Shown: positions 53,336 through 62,106 of the stretch, piece after piece
Layout of the letters: the number at the start of each line of letters is the position of its first letter
Position numbering within the stretch: the first letter of the stretch is position 1
NCBI RefSeq assembly: GCF_025152745.1
Contig: NZ_CP104042.1
Location: forward strand, 434,001-498,000
DNA: 64,000 bases
DNA from: Rhizobium sp. WSM4643
Lineage (GTDB): Bacteria; Pseudomonadota; Alphaproteobacteria; Rhizobiales; Rhizobiaceae
Reading direction: 5' to 3'
Translations under genes and position numbers: made by a program
The notes under the pieces: generated by a model
The model's input: only the letters and a program-made list of their open reading frames with translations
What the model was told of the DNA's origin: nothing
The model's database searches: none

Positions 53336-53361
53336 TTCGTTCCAGCGAGCGCGGACGTTAC
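53336..53361 (-). promoter_or_regulatory. SigF-type promoter for the small ORF and DapD-like gene
   Basis: Minus strand: GTAACG, 16 bases, CGAA. It is the last member of the set at the right. Confidence 0.72.
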
Positions 53362-53849
53362 AGAAAGTGTCATCACGAAGTGGTGTAATGGATGCTGCCG
53401 GATGAATACCGTTGACAGAGAATCTGGGCAAACCGCGTCGTATATTCGACGAGCACCAACTCGAGTTCGGATTGCCCCGCTCGACAAGCGCCTGCGTAAA
53501 AGCGCCCGTTCCACCTGCGCTTATCTCGGACGTTATCAATTGGCCCAATGCCTTCCCGAGGGAACGACAGAGGCAATGCGGAGCGGATGTGCCGCCCAGG
53601 TGCGGAAGAATGGCAAAACATCGGACATATAGGCTCTCTCCAGAGTGGGGAATACGTTCAAGGCAGCTGGCCGATTTCAGGGCCACACCGGCGCGGAAAA
53701 ATGATCTAGAAAGGCCATCAATCAGCAGTCACGGTCCCCTTCCCACTCAACCATAGCCGAGCAGCTATCCGGTCCATCGATGCTCGCCGCGGCGGCGCGC
53801 AGCACCGGATAGCGAAATATTCGACATTGCATAAGGCACACGTTTTGCC
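53362..53849. other. Interval without a supportable gene, next to an inversion breakpoint
   Basis: About 490 bases. Overlapping frames on both strands show no domain. A 10-bp inverted repeat (GCTATCCGGT at 53764-53773, ACCGGATAGC at 53804-53813) surrounds a 30-base GC-rich loop about 40-50 bases before the broken alcohol dehydrogenase fragment. Confidence 0.5.
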
Positions 53850-54275
53850 GTGCGCGGCACCCTACGCACGCTCGGGGCAGATCACACGATCAACTACAAA
53901 GCCACGCCCGAATGGAGCAGTGAGGTCTTGCGGCTGACGGGCGGAGAAGGCGCGAGCCATGTCGTCGAAATCAGCGGCCCAGGCACCTTGCCACAGTCGA
54001 TCAGGGCCACACGGGTTGGCGGGCATATCGCGCTGATCGGCGTGCTCACCGGGCTCGAGGGTCAGGTGCCGACGGTGGAGCTCATGCGCAAGCAAATTCA
54101 CCTGCAGGGATTGATCGTCGGCAGTCGGCGCGATCAGCAGAATTATATCGCAGCGCTTGAAGCGACCGGCGTCCGTCCCGTCATCGACCGCACCTTTGCC
54201 TTCGGGGAGTTGCCTGAGGCGTTCGCATATCGGCTGAGCGGCGAACATTTCGGCAAGATCTGCGTCCAATGGTGA
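53850..54275 (+). pseudogene. Zinc-type alcohol dehydrogenase, C-terminal part (inverted half of a split gene)
   Basis: About 140 residues of the end of an MDR-type alcohol dehydrogenase: LGADHTINYKATPEWSSEVL, VEISGPGTLPQSIRATRVGG, and the terminal GELPEAFAYRLSGEHFGKIC. The N-terminal catalytic domain is missing upstream. Its first codons continue exactly the N-terminal fragment on the opposite strand at 57151-57589: joining CTAC at 57151 to the base after CTAC at 53865 gives an uninterrupted 282-residue frame. Confidence 0.82.
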
Positions 54276-54519
54276 AGGGAAGCTTCTTTTCGCGCAGAGG
54301 CCAGCATGACGGGACGGTCTTGGAAAGGAGGCGACCGTCCTGTGTTGCATAACTCCCAACTACGCGACAACGTCAGCCCTCCTTTGTTTTTCAGGCATTT
54401 CATATGTCGGTCAAGTCTGTCGCAGGTGGTATAAAATCTGCGACGTGATTTGCGACAAGTGCAGCTGCAATCCACCTTGGCTGCTGGAGAGAGGGGACAA
54501 GCGCTAGAACGGAGGGGGA

Positions 54520-54720
54520 TCACCCAGCCAAGGGGCGGACGAATGACGTTTGGCCGTGCTGCAGGCCGTGATCGCCGAGTTCATCGCGAAGCCGCGCCAG
54601 CCGTGCCGACAACGTGGGTTGGCTCAGGTTCAAGAGCCGGGCGGCACGCGCAACGTTTCCTTCCACCAGAAGGGCTTCGAGCGTGACGAGCAGGCCGAGA
54701 TCGAGGTTTTTGGTATCCAT
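54520..54720 (-). pseudogene. LysR-family regulator, N-terminal fragment
   Basis: The fragment encodes MDTKNLDLGLLVTLEALLVE through the HTH (ARAARLLNLSQPTLSARLAR, LRDELGD) and then diverges into a short unrelated tail. It is a diverged partial copy of the intact LysR gene at 62330, and the similarity includes about 35 bases upstream of the ATG. The effector domain is gone. A free HTH domain might still bind DNA, but it is best called a pseudogene. It is divergent from the epoxide hydrolase gene. Confidence 0.75.
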
Positions 54721-54882
54721 TCGTTAGATAACAACATGCAGAAAGTTCGATTTCCGCCTCGGCGACGTACCGAGTAGTATGTGGAGCGGCCTTAGGCTCT
54801 CAATCATTCACCGATAATACGGATAGCCGATTGGTGGACGCCCTCTCCATCGAACCGCATCCCAGCTTGAGCGGAAAACATC

Positions 54883-56022
54883 ATGATTTCACCCTACACG
54901 ATCAACATCCCTGACGAACGGCTCGCCACGATCAGAGCCAAGGTCGAGGCTTTTGACTGGAGCCCGCTGCCGGATGCGGGAGGCTGGTCAGCGGGGGTCG
55001 GGGTTGAAGACCTCAGGCGGCTCGTCGCGTATTGGCGGGACAGCTACGACTGGCGTGCGGTCGAACGACGCCTCAACGCACTCCCCAACTTCACGGCCGA
55101 CGTGGAAGGCGAGCACATCCACTTCGTTCATGTGAAGGGCGACGGCTCCAAGCCGCCCGTCCTGCTTCTCCACGGCTGGCCGGGCTCGTATCTCGAATTC
55201 GAGCGGCTCTTGGAGCCGCTCGCAGCGGACGGGCACGATGTTGTCGTCCCCTCGCTTCCTGGCTTCGCGTTCTCCAACCCGATCACGGGCCCGATCGGCC
55301 CGCGGCGGGCTGCTGCGCTCGTGCATGGGCTGATGATCCAACTGTTCGGCGACGCGCCGTATTTCATTCAAGGGGGCGATTGGGGTCACGCCCTCGCGGT
55401 CTGGGCAGCGCATGATCGACCGGACGTTCTGCTCGGCATCCATATCAACATGATGACCGTGCGTGCGGAGGATGCCGCTCCCACGACCGACGAGGAGAAG
55501 TCCTTCGCCGCCAAGCGGGCGGCGATTGCCGATCAGGAGAGCGCCTACTTTCACGAGCAGGCAACCCGCCCGCAAACGCTCGGCGTCGCGATGGCCGATA
55601 GCCCGGTCGGAGCGGCGGGCTGGATACTCGAAAAGTTCGGCAAGTGGGCCGATCTTCCGACAACCGCCGATGGCGACCCGGACATCTGGAGCAAGTTTTC
55701 CGAGGAGGAACTCCTCACCAACATCATGCTCTACATCGCGCCTGCATCGTTCGTGACTGCAACCTGGATCTACTACGGCAGCCGGCTTGAGGAGTCGCGG
55801 ATGCTTCCGGCCAGCACCCGCATCCAGGTGCCGACCGGTTTTGCGGCTTTCCCTGATCCGGTGTTCTTGCCGCCGCCGCGCTCGTTCGCGGAGAAGACCT
55901 TTAACATCGTGCATTGGACCGACATGCCGCGGGGCGGGCATTTCGCCGCGCTGGAAGAGCCGGAACTGATGCTGGCCGACCTGCGCGCCTTTATCGCGAC
56001 GGTGTCAGCAGCGCGCTCCTGA
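54883..56022 (+). CDS. Epoxide hydrolase (EHN-domain type)
   Basis: A 379-residue protein. The N-terminal EHN region (ISPYTINIPDERLATIRAKV, WRDSYDWRAVERRLNALPNF) precedes an alpha/beta hydrolase fold with LLHGWPGSYLEFERLL, nucleophile Asp166 in IQGGDWGHALA, and His in PRGGHFAALEEPELM. This is the juvenile-hormone/microsomal-type epoxide hydrolase family. It probably opens epoxides of a xenobiotic. It lies within the inverted 3.29-kb segment. Confidence 0.88.
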   Translation: MISPYTINIPDERLATIRAKVEAFDWSPLPDAGGWSAGVGVEDLRRLVAYWRDSYDWRAVERRLNALPNFTADVEGEHIHFVHVKGDGSKPPVLLLHGWPGSYLEFERLLEPLAADGHDVVVPSLPGFAFSNPITGPIGPRRAAALVHGLMIQLFGDAPYFIQGGDWGHALAVWAAHDRPDVLLGIHINMMTVRAEDAAPTTDEEKSFAAKRAAIADQESAYFHEQATRPQTLGVAMADSPVGAAGWILEKFGKWADLPTTADGDPDIWSKFSEEELLTNIMLYIAPASFVTATWIYYGSRLEESRMLPASTRIQVPTGFAAFPDPVFLPPPRSFAEKTFNIVHWTDMPRGGHFAALEEPELMLADLRAFIATVSAARS

Positions 56023-56181
56023 ACGTGGAGATCTCCGTTTCCCGAAGCGCGGCGCGTGGCGCTTTGCGCCCAGTCCGTGCAGCAGCGCTTGGAAAGTCCA
56101 GAGACTGGTCTGATCGTAGTAGGTGAAGAACAGTCCTACGTTGCCTTGATCGATCAACCTGATCCTGCCGGCAAGAGCAAA

Positions 56182-57126
56182 TCACAAATCAAGCGTTCGT
56201 CCTCCAGCGGCGCGACCTTTGGCGCGGTCGGTACGGGGGAGATCATTTCGAGGGGGCGCGCCGAATTTACGCGAATACTCCCGGCTGAACTGACTGGCGC
56301 TTTCGTAGCCGACCTCTAACGCGACGGACGTGACAGTGCGACCACCGAGCGACAACAAACGCTTGGCCTCGATCATGCGAAAGTCCTTTTGATATTGAAG
56401 CGGACTTGTCCCAGCGATCGATCTGAAGTGATGGTGAAACGACGACAGACCCATTCCCACTGCGCTGGCCAGCGAGGTCAACGACAGTCTCTCGCGAGCG
56501 CCATCCTGGATCAGCGCGATAGCTTTGGCGATCTTGCTGGCATGGCTGCCCGGCAACAAAAGGTTGCGCAGCATCCCGCCATGCCTGCCGACCAAAACAC
56601 GAAAATGAACTTCTCGGCGGATCAAGGGGATTATGACGTTCGCCTCGACCGAATTTTCCGGGAGCGACAGATATCGATCAACGGCTTCAATCAAAACCGG
56701 TTCGGCCGATCCCGCCTCCAGCGTTTGAGCGTGTTTGTTCTCCGCCCAGTCCTCGCTGATCTGCTCAGCAAGGCTCCTTATGATTGTCAAATCGACAGAA
56801 ATTAAAACCGCAAGATAAGGAGCAAAGGGAGCGGCATGTTTGACGCGTGTGGCGACCGGCAAGTCATGGCTGACGACCAATAGGTCGCCCGACGCAATTG
56901 ACAGGGATTGCATGCCGGCAGAAATCTCCGTCGATCCCTGCAGAACTAACCCAAAGACGGGGCCGCAGATCGGCGCCTCAACTTGACCAGGGTGCGTCCT
57001 ACACATTACCACCAACCCCGGCAGGTGGCTCCGTTTCTTCTCCTCCATGAGGGTGGCGCAACCCGAGGGTTCGTCCGCAAGCCGGGCAAGATGTTGCGCC
57101 TTGGAAACAAGTTGTTCAATCCGCAT
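56182..57126 (-). CDS. AraC-family regulator (AraC_N/YqhC type)
   Basis: A 314-residue protein with an N-terminal AraC_N domain (PICGPVFGLVLQGSTEISAG, IASGDLLVVSHDLPVATRVK) and two C-terminal HTH motifs (RLSLTSLASAVGMGLSSFHH and RTVTSVALEVGYESASQFSR). Relatives activate aldehyde/quinone reductase genes. Its ATG lies only about 25 bases inside the inversion breakpoint at 57151, so it has probably lost or changed its native promoter. Confidence 0.85.
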   Translation of the reverse strand: MRIEQLVSKAQHLARLADEPSGCATLMEEKKRSHLPGLVVMCRTHPGQVEAPICGPVFGLVLQGSTEISAGMQSLSIASGDLLVVSHDLPVATRVKHAAPFAPYLAVLISVDLTIIRSLAEQISEDWAENKHAQTLEAGSAEPVLIEAVDRYLSLPENSVEANVIIPLIRREVHFRVLVGRHGGMLRNLLLPGSHASKIAKAIALIQDGARERLSLTSLASAVGMGLSSFHHHFRSIAGTSPLQYQKDFRMIEAKRLLSLGGRTVTSVALEVGYESASQFSREYSRKFGAPPRNDLPRTDRAKGRAAGGRTLDL

Positions 57127-57150
57127 CTAGTGCTCCGCCGCCTGATCGGG

Positions 57151-57589
57151 GTAGGCGCTCGCACTTTTCGTCTGAGGAGAAGGTGGCTGCTACATGCGCA
57201 CCCATCGCTTTGGCGAGTTGAAGTGCGGCAAGTGACACCCCGCCGCTGCCCAGGGTCAGCACGGTTTGACCCGCCTGCAGCGCGCCGTCGATCACGAGCG
57301 CGCGCCAAGCGGTAAGCCCGGAGGTGGTAATAGTCGCGGCTTCGGGATGGCTCCAGCCCTTGGGCGCTCGGGTGAAAGCTGAAACAGGGCGCACGACATG
57401 CGTCGCCGCCATGCCGTCGATCCCGCCGCCCGGCGTCCCCGCGAAGTTGCCGACTGCGGTAAAGGGCCTGCCGGCGGTCCAATGCGGAAAGAAAGTCGAA
57501 ACGACATGATCGCCCTCGCCCGGATCATCCCGCTCGACGATTTCAAGACGATCTAAACCGCCGGGGGGGCGCACGACATAGGTCTCCAT
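57151..57589 (-). pseudogene. Zinc-type alcohol dehydrogenase, N-terminal part with internal deletion
   Basis: The fragment starts METYVVRPPGGLDRLEIVER and includes VVSTFFPHWTAGRPFTAVGN and the cofactor region TVLTLGSGGVSLAALQLAKA, ending near SSDEKCERL at the inversion breakpoint. Compared with full-length relatives about 50 residues are missing between ERDDPGEG and DHVVSTFF. The frame runs on to 57116 with unrelated residues. The missing C-terminus is on the other strand at 53866-54275. Confidence 0.82.
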
Positions 57590-57615
57590 AAGACAGTCCT
57601 TTCGCTAAGTGTTGA

Positions 57616-58811
57616 TCAGGCTGCAGGATTAGATCTTTCGCCGGAAATCGGCATGCGCCCCGGCTGGTGTGAGCGGACAAACAAACTGGCGACAAGCGCA
57701 GCGCAGCCAGCAGCTGCGCCCCCCAGGGCGTCGTCATAATACCGGGGCCGGCCACGAGCAGACCGCCGATCGCGGAGAATGTTGCGATGCCGAAGTTGAA
57801 CGCGGCGATGTTGAAGCCCGAAGCCGTCGCGACCGCGCCGGGCGCGACCTCTTCCGCCGCCGCGACCACGCCCGATTGAACGATGGGGCCAAGACAGAAG
57901 CAGCAGGCAGACCAGAGGAGCAGGTTGGCGAACATTGTCAGGACGTGCGGGGCTGAAAAGGGCAGCGTCGCAAGCGCCAGGACGAGGCCGACCAGCGCTG
58001 CGATGAGGCCGCGCCGCGTGCCGAGCGCATCGCTAAGCCGGCCTCCGCCAAAATTCCCGACCACCGCAGCTGCGCCGAATGCCATGAGCGCCAAACTGAC
58101 TGCGGCCGGTGACACGTGGGTTACCTCCCTCAGCAGCGGTGCGAGAAAGGTGAAAACCACGAATGATCCACCAAACCCGGTCATAGCGATGAAATAGAGC
58201 GCCAGGAGGCGGGGCTTCATCAGTACGGCGAACTGCGACTGCAATCCGGCGGGCCGAACGTGGGGGATTTCCCGCGGCAACAAAAGTCGCAATAGCGCTG
58301 TCGCGAGGCATCCGAGCACAGCCACCGCTAGCAGCGGTGCTCGCCACCCAAGGCTCTGCCCGACGATTGTGCCGAATGGGACACCGATGACCATTGCAAA
58401 GGTAAGCCCTGCGAACATCGTCGCCACCGCCCGCGCGCCACGCTCACGATCCGCCAGGCCCATCGCAATCGGTGCGCCGACTGCGAAGAACACTCCGTGC
58501 GCCACTCCGGTCACGATCCGCCCGGCCAGCAGCACTTCATAAGTCGGCGCAGCGCCGCCGAGCAGATTTCCGAGCGTGAACAGGCCCATCAGCCCAGCCA
58601 CAAGCCCGCGGCGGGGAAGCCTTCCAGTAAGGGCCGTGACCGTCGGCGCCCCAACGGTCACGGCCAGGGCATAGCCAGTCACAAGCAGACCGGCTTGGGG
58701 TATCGTTACCGTAAGATCGAGCGCGACATCCGGGACAAGCCCGATCATGACGAACTCTGTCGTGCCGATGGCGAAGGCCGCCACGGCAAGCGCGAACAAT
58801 GCAGGCGACAT
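57616..58811 (-). pseudogene. MFS drug-efflux transporter, frameshifted near the C-terminus
   Basis: About 390 residues with twelve membrane segments: MSPALFALAVAAFAIGTTEF, GLVPDVALDLTVTIPQAGLL and ARIVTGVAHGVFFAVGAPIA are typical of AraJ/Cmx-type drug/sugar exporters. After GGLLVAGP at about 57738 the natural end (YYDDALGGAAAGCAALVASL and on to a stop at 57616) lies in the next frame, implying loss of one base. Read straight, the frame runs to 57543 into the next gene. Only the last helix is affected, so some function is conceivable. Confidence 0.7.
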
Positions 58812-58823
58812 CGGTGTTGCTCC

Positions 58824-58995
58824 TTATGCGTCGACCAGATCGGCAATGCGCGCGGCGAGGCCGGTTTGGCCCGGCGCAACATGGTCGCCGAGCTTAAACT
58901 CCGTGACTTCCGCACCAGCCGCCTCCACCACCCCGGCGCCATCGGCCATGGGGATACGGCCATCGACGGCCGGCTGCCGCCCTGTCACCCGCGCC
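58824..58995 (-). pseudogene. Alcohol dehydrogenase segment fused to a quinone-reductase tail
   Basis: The minus strand reads VTGRQPAVDGRIPMADGAGV, then VEAAGAEVTEFKLGDHV, which is the zinc-ADH segment that the gene at 57589 lacks, then APGQTGLAARIADLVDA and stop, which is the tail of the quinone reductase at 60759. The last ~66 bases, including the CTCCTTA sequence, are a near copy of 60755-60825. A further SLNFH remnant lies out of frame to about 59040. Confidence 0.65.
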
Positions 58996-59030
58996 CTGGG
59001 GCGTGGAAGTTCAGGGATGACAGCGTGCCC

Positions 59031-59816
59031 TCAACGGGGTTTGCGGAAGCGGTAAATGATGCGGTCAGTCTTTCCGCGGATCGCGGGATCGAGCGACAGC
59101 TTTGAATGATCGTCGTCGGGGTTGCGCAGCAGATCGGACTCGGCTTCGAGCTTAAACCCCGCGCGCTCGAAATCCGCTCGGAGCACCGCCGGGTCGATGC
59201 GGTGGAGCTTTCTGACGACCGCGCGTGCGTCGCCGCCGGGCGCGGCGACGTGATCGACGACGCCGACAATCCCGCCTGGCTTGGTCGCCGCGAAGATTTT
59301 GGCGAGGAACGCGTGCGGGTCCATCCGAGGAAACTGGAACTCTTCGTTCTCCCAATAGGTGTCGTGATAGACGAGGTGCATTAGCACAAAGTCGAAGCTC
59401 GCAGGGTCGAGCGTCAGATCGGCGGCGGTGCTCGAGATCAGGTGGACGTTGGGAACGCGCGCGATCAGGCCGGCAAAGTTCTTCTTGCCTGCATCGTCGA
59501 GCAGATTGGCAGGCTCCCACGCGACCACCGCACCCTTGGGACCGACCGCGCGGCCGATGATCTCGGCATAATAGCCGACGCGCGTAAACGGGGCCGCGGT
59601 CCCGGTGAACAGGTCGAGCGCGCGGTCGCCCTGTTCAAGCCCGAGAAACTTCAGCACCTCGACGGGCTTGCGGCTTTCGTCGAGCGCGACCGCCTCGCCC
59701 GGCCTCCTGGGAGCGGCGACGGCCGCCGGCACATCGGCGGGAGCGGCTTGGACTGTCGCCATCGGCAATGGCGCGGCGAGTATAAGCGGGAGCAGGAGCG
59801 GTTTCAGAATGCGCAT
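59031..59816 (-). CDS. Exported SAM-dependent methyltransferase-like protein
   Basis: A 261-residue protein with a signal peptide (MRILKPLLLPLILAAPLPMA, cleavage near VQAAP). The mature part has a class I methyltransferase fold: LGLEQGDRALDLFTGTAAPF, DFVLMHLVYHDTYWENEEF and PGGIVGVVDHVAA. The SAM motif is DLFTGTAAP rather than GxGxG. Exported members of this group are of unknown role. I chose the ATG at 59816 for the signal peptide. Confidence 0.72.
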   Translation of the reverse strand: MRILKPLLLPLILAAPLPMATVQAAPADVPAAVAAPRRPGEAVALDESRKPVEVLKFLGLEQGDRALDLFTGTAAPFTRVGYYAEIIGRAVGPKGAVVAWEPANLLDDAGKKNFAGLIARVPNVHLISSTAADLTLDPASFDFVLMHLVYHDTYWENEEFQFPRMDPHAFLAKIFAATKPGGIVGVVDHVAAPGGDARAVVRKLHRIDPAVLRADFERAGFKLEAESDLLRNPDDDHSKLSLDPAIRGKTDRIIYRFRKPR

Positions 59817-59899
59817 TTGGTTTTCTCCGATGGTGGCGTTCACAGGAAGACGACAGCGCCCTCCGTCTCAGTCCGGAATCAGGTGAGGTTTGTCGACGT

Positions 59900-60748
59900 C
59901 TAATCTGTCTGGCCAACCGCAGACCAATCGCGCTCCCCACCGCCAGCGGCGATAATCGCGTCCATGCGTCTGGCGATCAGCTCCGTCAGCGGCAGTTCGG
60001 CATCGCCTGCCGCCGCGAGCGCCAAGCCCACATCCTTGCGGCCCAATCGCATAGGGAGTCCCGCCGGCTCGAACCGCTTTTCCGCGATGATCGGTCCGTA
60101 ACTACCAATCAGGCGATTGCCGTAGTTCACTTCGAGCAGCAGCGCCGCCATCCGATCCGCGGCGATACCGTGGGCGGCAACGATGCGGAACTGCTCCGTC
60201 AGCATCTGCATGATGGCTGGGATGCCGGCGTTGAAGGCGAGCTTCGCCGCCGCGGCCATCACCGGGCGGCCGCCGACCCGATGTGTCGCCGCCCCGATCG
60301 CGTTGAACAAGGGCTGTGCTACGTCCAGATCGTCCGCCGCGCCTGCCGCGATGACCGACAGCTTGCCGGCGGCCGCGACGTCTGGGCGGCCCAAGACCTG
60401 CGCCGACACGAACCGCTGTCCTGCCGCGACATGCGCCTCCGCCAGCGAAGTGGTGAGGTCCACGCTGACCGTGCTGCACGAGATATGGAGCAGGCCGGGA
60501 CCTGCAGCGAGCAGCCCGCCGTCGCCGAACGAGACCGCCTCCACAGCGGCGTCATTGGCAAGCATCGTCACGACGGTGCCAGCCCGAGCGGCCGCGGCAA
60601 GATCAGCGGCGACCGTCGCGCCCCGCTCAGCGAACGGCTCAGCCTTGGTCCGGTCCCGGTTCCAGACGGTAACCTGGTGGCCGGCCGCCACGAGGTTGTC
60701 GGCCATACCCGAGCCCATTTGCCCAAGTCCGATGAATGCTACATCCAT
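59900..60748 (-). CDS. NAD(P)-dependent beta-hydroxyacid dehydrogenase-like reductase
   Basis: A 282-residue protein with the N-terminal Rossmann motif VAFIGLGQMGSGMADNLVAA (GxGxxG at 7-12), WNRDRTKAEPF for NADP preference, and the helical C-terminal domain with the catalytic Lys region MAAAAKLAFNAGIPAIMQML. It resembles GLYR1/6-phosphogluconate dehydrogenase-like reductases of small acids or semialdehydes. The ATG at 60748 is 10 bases below the quinone reductase stop, so they form an operon. Confidence 0.85.
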   Translation of the reverse strand: MDVAFIGLGQMGSGMADNLVAAGHQVTVWNRDRTKAEPFAERGATVAADLAAAARAGTVVTMLANDAAVEAVSFGDGGLLAAGPGLLHISCSTVSVDLTTSLAEAHVAAGQRFVSAQVLGRPDVAAAGKLSVIAAGAADDLDVAQPLFNAIGAATHRVGGRPVMAAAAKLAFNAGIPAIMQMLTEQFRIVAAHGIAADRMAALLLEVNYGNRLIGSYGPIIAEKRFEPAGLPMRLGRKDVGLALAAAGDAELPLTELIARRMDAIIAAGGGERDWSAVGQTD

Positions 60749-60758
60749 TTTAATCTCC

Positions 60759-61541
60759 TTATGCGTCGACCAGATCGGCAACGTGCGCGACGAGGCCGGT
60801 TTGGCCCGGCGCAACATCGTCGGACATGGTGTGGCGATCGGGGAAGTCGCCGCCGTTTTGCGACCGGAAGGGGATCGGCGTGTCGGTGAATAGCCCGGCG
60901 AGGCGCACACGCCATGCCGCTTTGATCGCCTCGACTTCCTCCGCCGTGGAAACGTGACCCGCGCCATAGACCGCGTGCGTCGGGAGCACGTCCATGCCGG
61001 GGTAGAACAGCGCGCCATGGGTCAGCGGGAACAACAGCTGCTCGATCGGACCGTTGATACCCCGCGGGCCATAGTCGGCCGCTGGGCCGCCTGCCTGCAC
61101 GTTGACCAGCGCTCGCTTGCCCTTGAGGATGCCGTCGCCAAAGCGGAACTCGTTGGAGCCATTCTGATAGCCGTAGGCAAAACCGAAGGCATAGACCCGC
61201 TCTATCCAGCCCTTCAGGATCGCGGGCACGCCGTACCACCACAACGGGAATTGCAGGACCACAGCATCCGCCGTGAGCAGCTTCTGCTGCTCGGCGATCA
61301 CGTCGGGCGTCTGATGCCCGCTTGCGTAAGCATTGCCTGACTCCATGATGAACGACAGCCGTTCAGGGTTGCTGCGCATCGGAAAGTCATCGGCGTCGTA
61401 CACCGCCTTCCACTTCATGCCGTAGAGGTCCGAATGAACCACGGTGTGCCCAGCTGCCGACAGCGTCTCAGCGGTCACGTCGACCAGTTGCCGTGTCAGC
61501 GAAGTGGGCTCAGGGTGCGCGTAAACAATAAGAACTTTCAT
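60759..61541 (-). CDS. NAD(P)H dehydrogenase (quinone), flavodoxin-like fold
   Basis: A 260-residue NQO1-type flavoprotein: MKVLIVYAHPEPTSLTRQLV (FMN/FAD phosphate site), VVLQFPLWWYGVPAILKGWI, and LVNVQAGGPAADYG. It reduces quinones or nitro/azo compounds in two-electron steps. The ATG at 61541 follows AAGGAATC. The last ~20 residues (APGQTGLVAHVADLVDA) recur at the end of the ADH remnant at 58824. Neighbours suggest aromatic or quinone detoxification. Confidence 0.87.
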   Translation of the reverse strand: MKVLIVYAHPEPTSLTRQLVDVTAETLSAAGHTVVHSDLYGMKWKAVYDADDFPMRSNPERLSFIMESGNAYASGHQTPDVIAEQQKLLTADAVVLQFPLWWYGVPAILKGWIERVYAFGFAYGYQNGSNEFRFGDGILKGKRALVNVQAGGPAADYGPRGINGPIEQLLFPLTHGALFYPGMDVLPTHAVYGAGHVSTAEEVEAIKAAWRVRLAGLFTDTPIPFRSQNGGDFPDRHTMSDDVAPGQTGLVAHVADLVDA

Positions 61542-61559
61542 GATGATTCCTTCTTGATA

Positions 61560-61680
61560 GTTGGGGGGTGCCGGATTCGACGACGATCTTGCCGGAGTGG
61601 CTGCCAGGTTCCTGGAGCCGGAAGGCGTCCGCGATTTCGGCCAGCGCGAGCGCGAAACCTGCCACCTGGTGGATCTGCCG
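61560..61680 (-). pseudogene. Alcohol dehydrogenase/quinone oxidoreductase C-terminal scrap
   Basis: The minus strand encodes ALALAEIADAFRLQEPGSHS, then GKIVVES, the usual end of MDR-family zinc dehydrogenases (AFRLQESGRHFGKIVV-like). Nothing else of the gene is present on either side. It sits between the quinone reductase start and the end of the ester cyclase pseudogene. Confidence 0.55.
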
Positions 61681-61686
61681 TTGCGA

Positions 61687-62106
61687 TCAACTCGCCGCTG
61701 GCACGGCACCGATCTGCTGCATCAGCCCGAGGAGATCGGGCTGACCGCGCTCGCCGACGATCTTCCCGTTGACCACGAGATAAAAGTTCATGGCTTGGAC
61801 GGCGATCCGCCTTCCGGTCGCCTGTACTCCGAAGAACGTGCCTTCGTGTGTGCCACGCATCGTGTTCCTCGCGGCGATCTTCTCACCCTCGACGATTAAC
61901 TCCTCGAGCGTCCACTGGATGTCCGGAAAGCCGCCGCGCATCACCCGATGGCTTCGAGATAGCCCGGCGGCCCTATGAGCGGTTCGCTTTGATAAGGAAC
62001 GTAAAACTCCGCATTCGGCGCGATGAGTTCCTCGCCAAGCTTTTCGTCGGCAGTGTTGATGAACTGCACGAAGCGACGCATGAAAGTGTTGCCTAGGTCA
62101 GACATT
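61687..62106 (-). pseudogene. SnoaL-like ester cyclase, frameshifted
   Basis: From the ATG at 62106 the sequence reads MSDLGNTFMRRFVQFINTAD, PYQSEPLIGPPGYLEAIG, then hits TGA. In the next frame MRGGFPDIQWTLEELIVEGE, VQATGRRIAVQAMNFYLVVN completes a SnoaL/ester cyclase domain. The natural LMRGGFPD join implies one lost base at about 61943-61947. Intact, it would be a ~140-residue NTF2-fold isomerase or hydrolase. It diverges from the LysR gene at 62330, which may once have controlled it. Confidence 0.72.
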
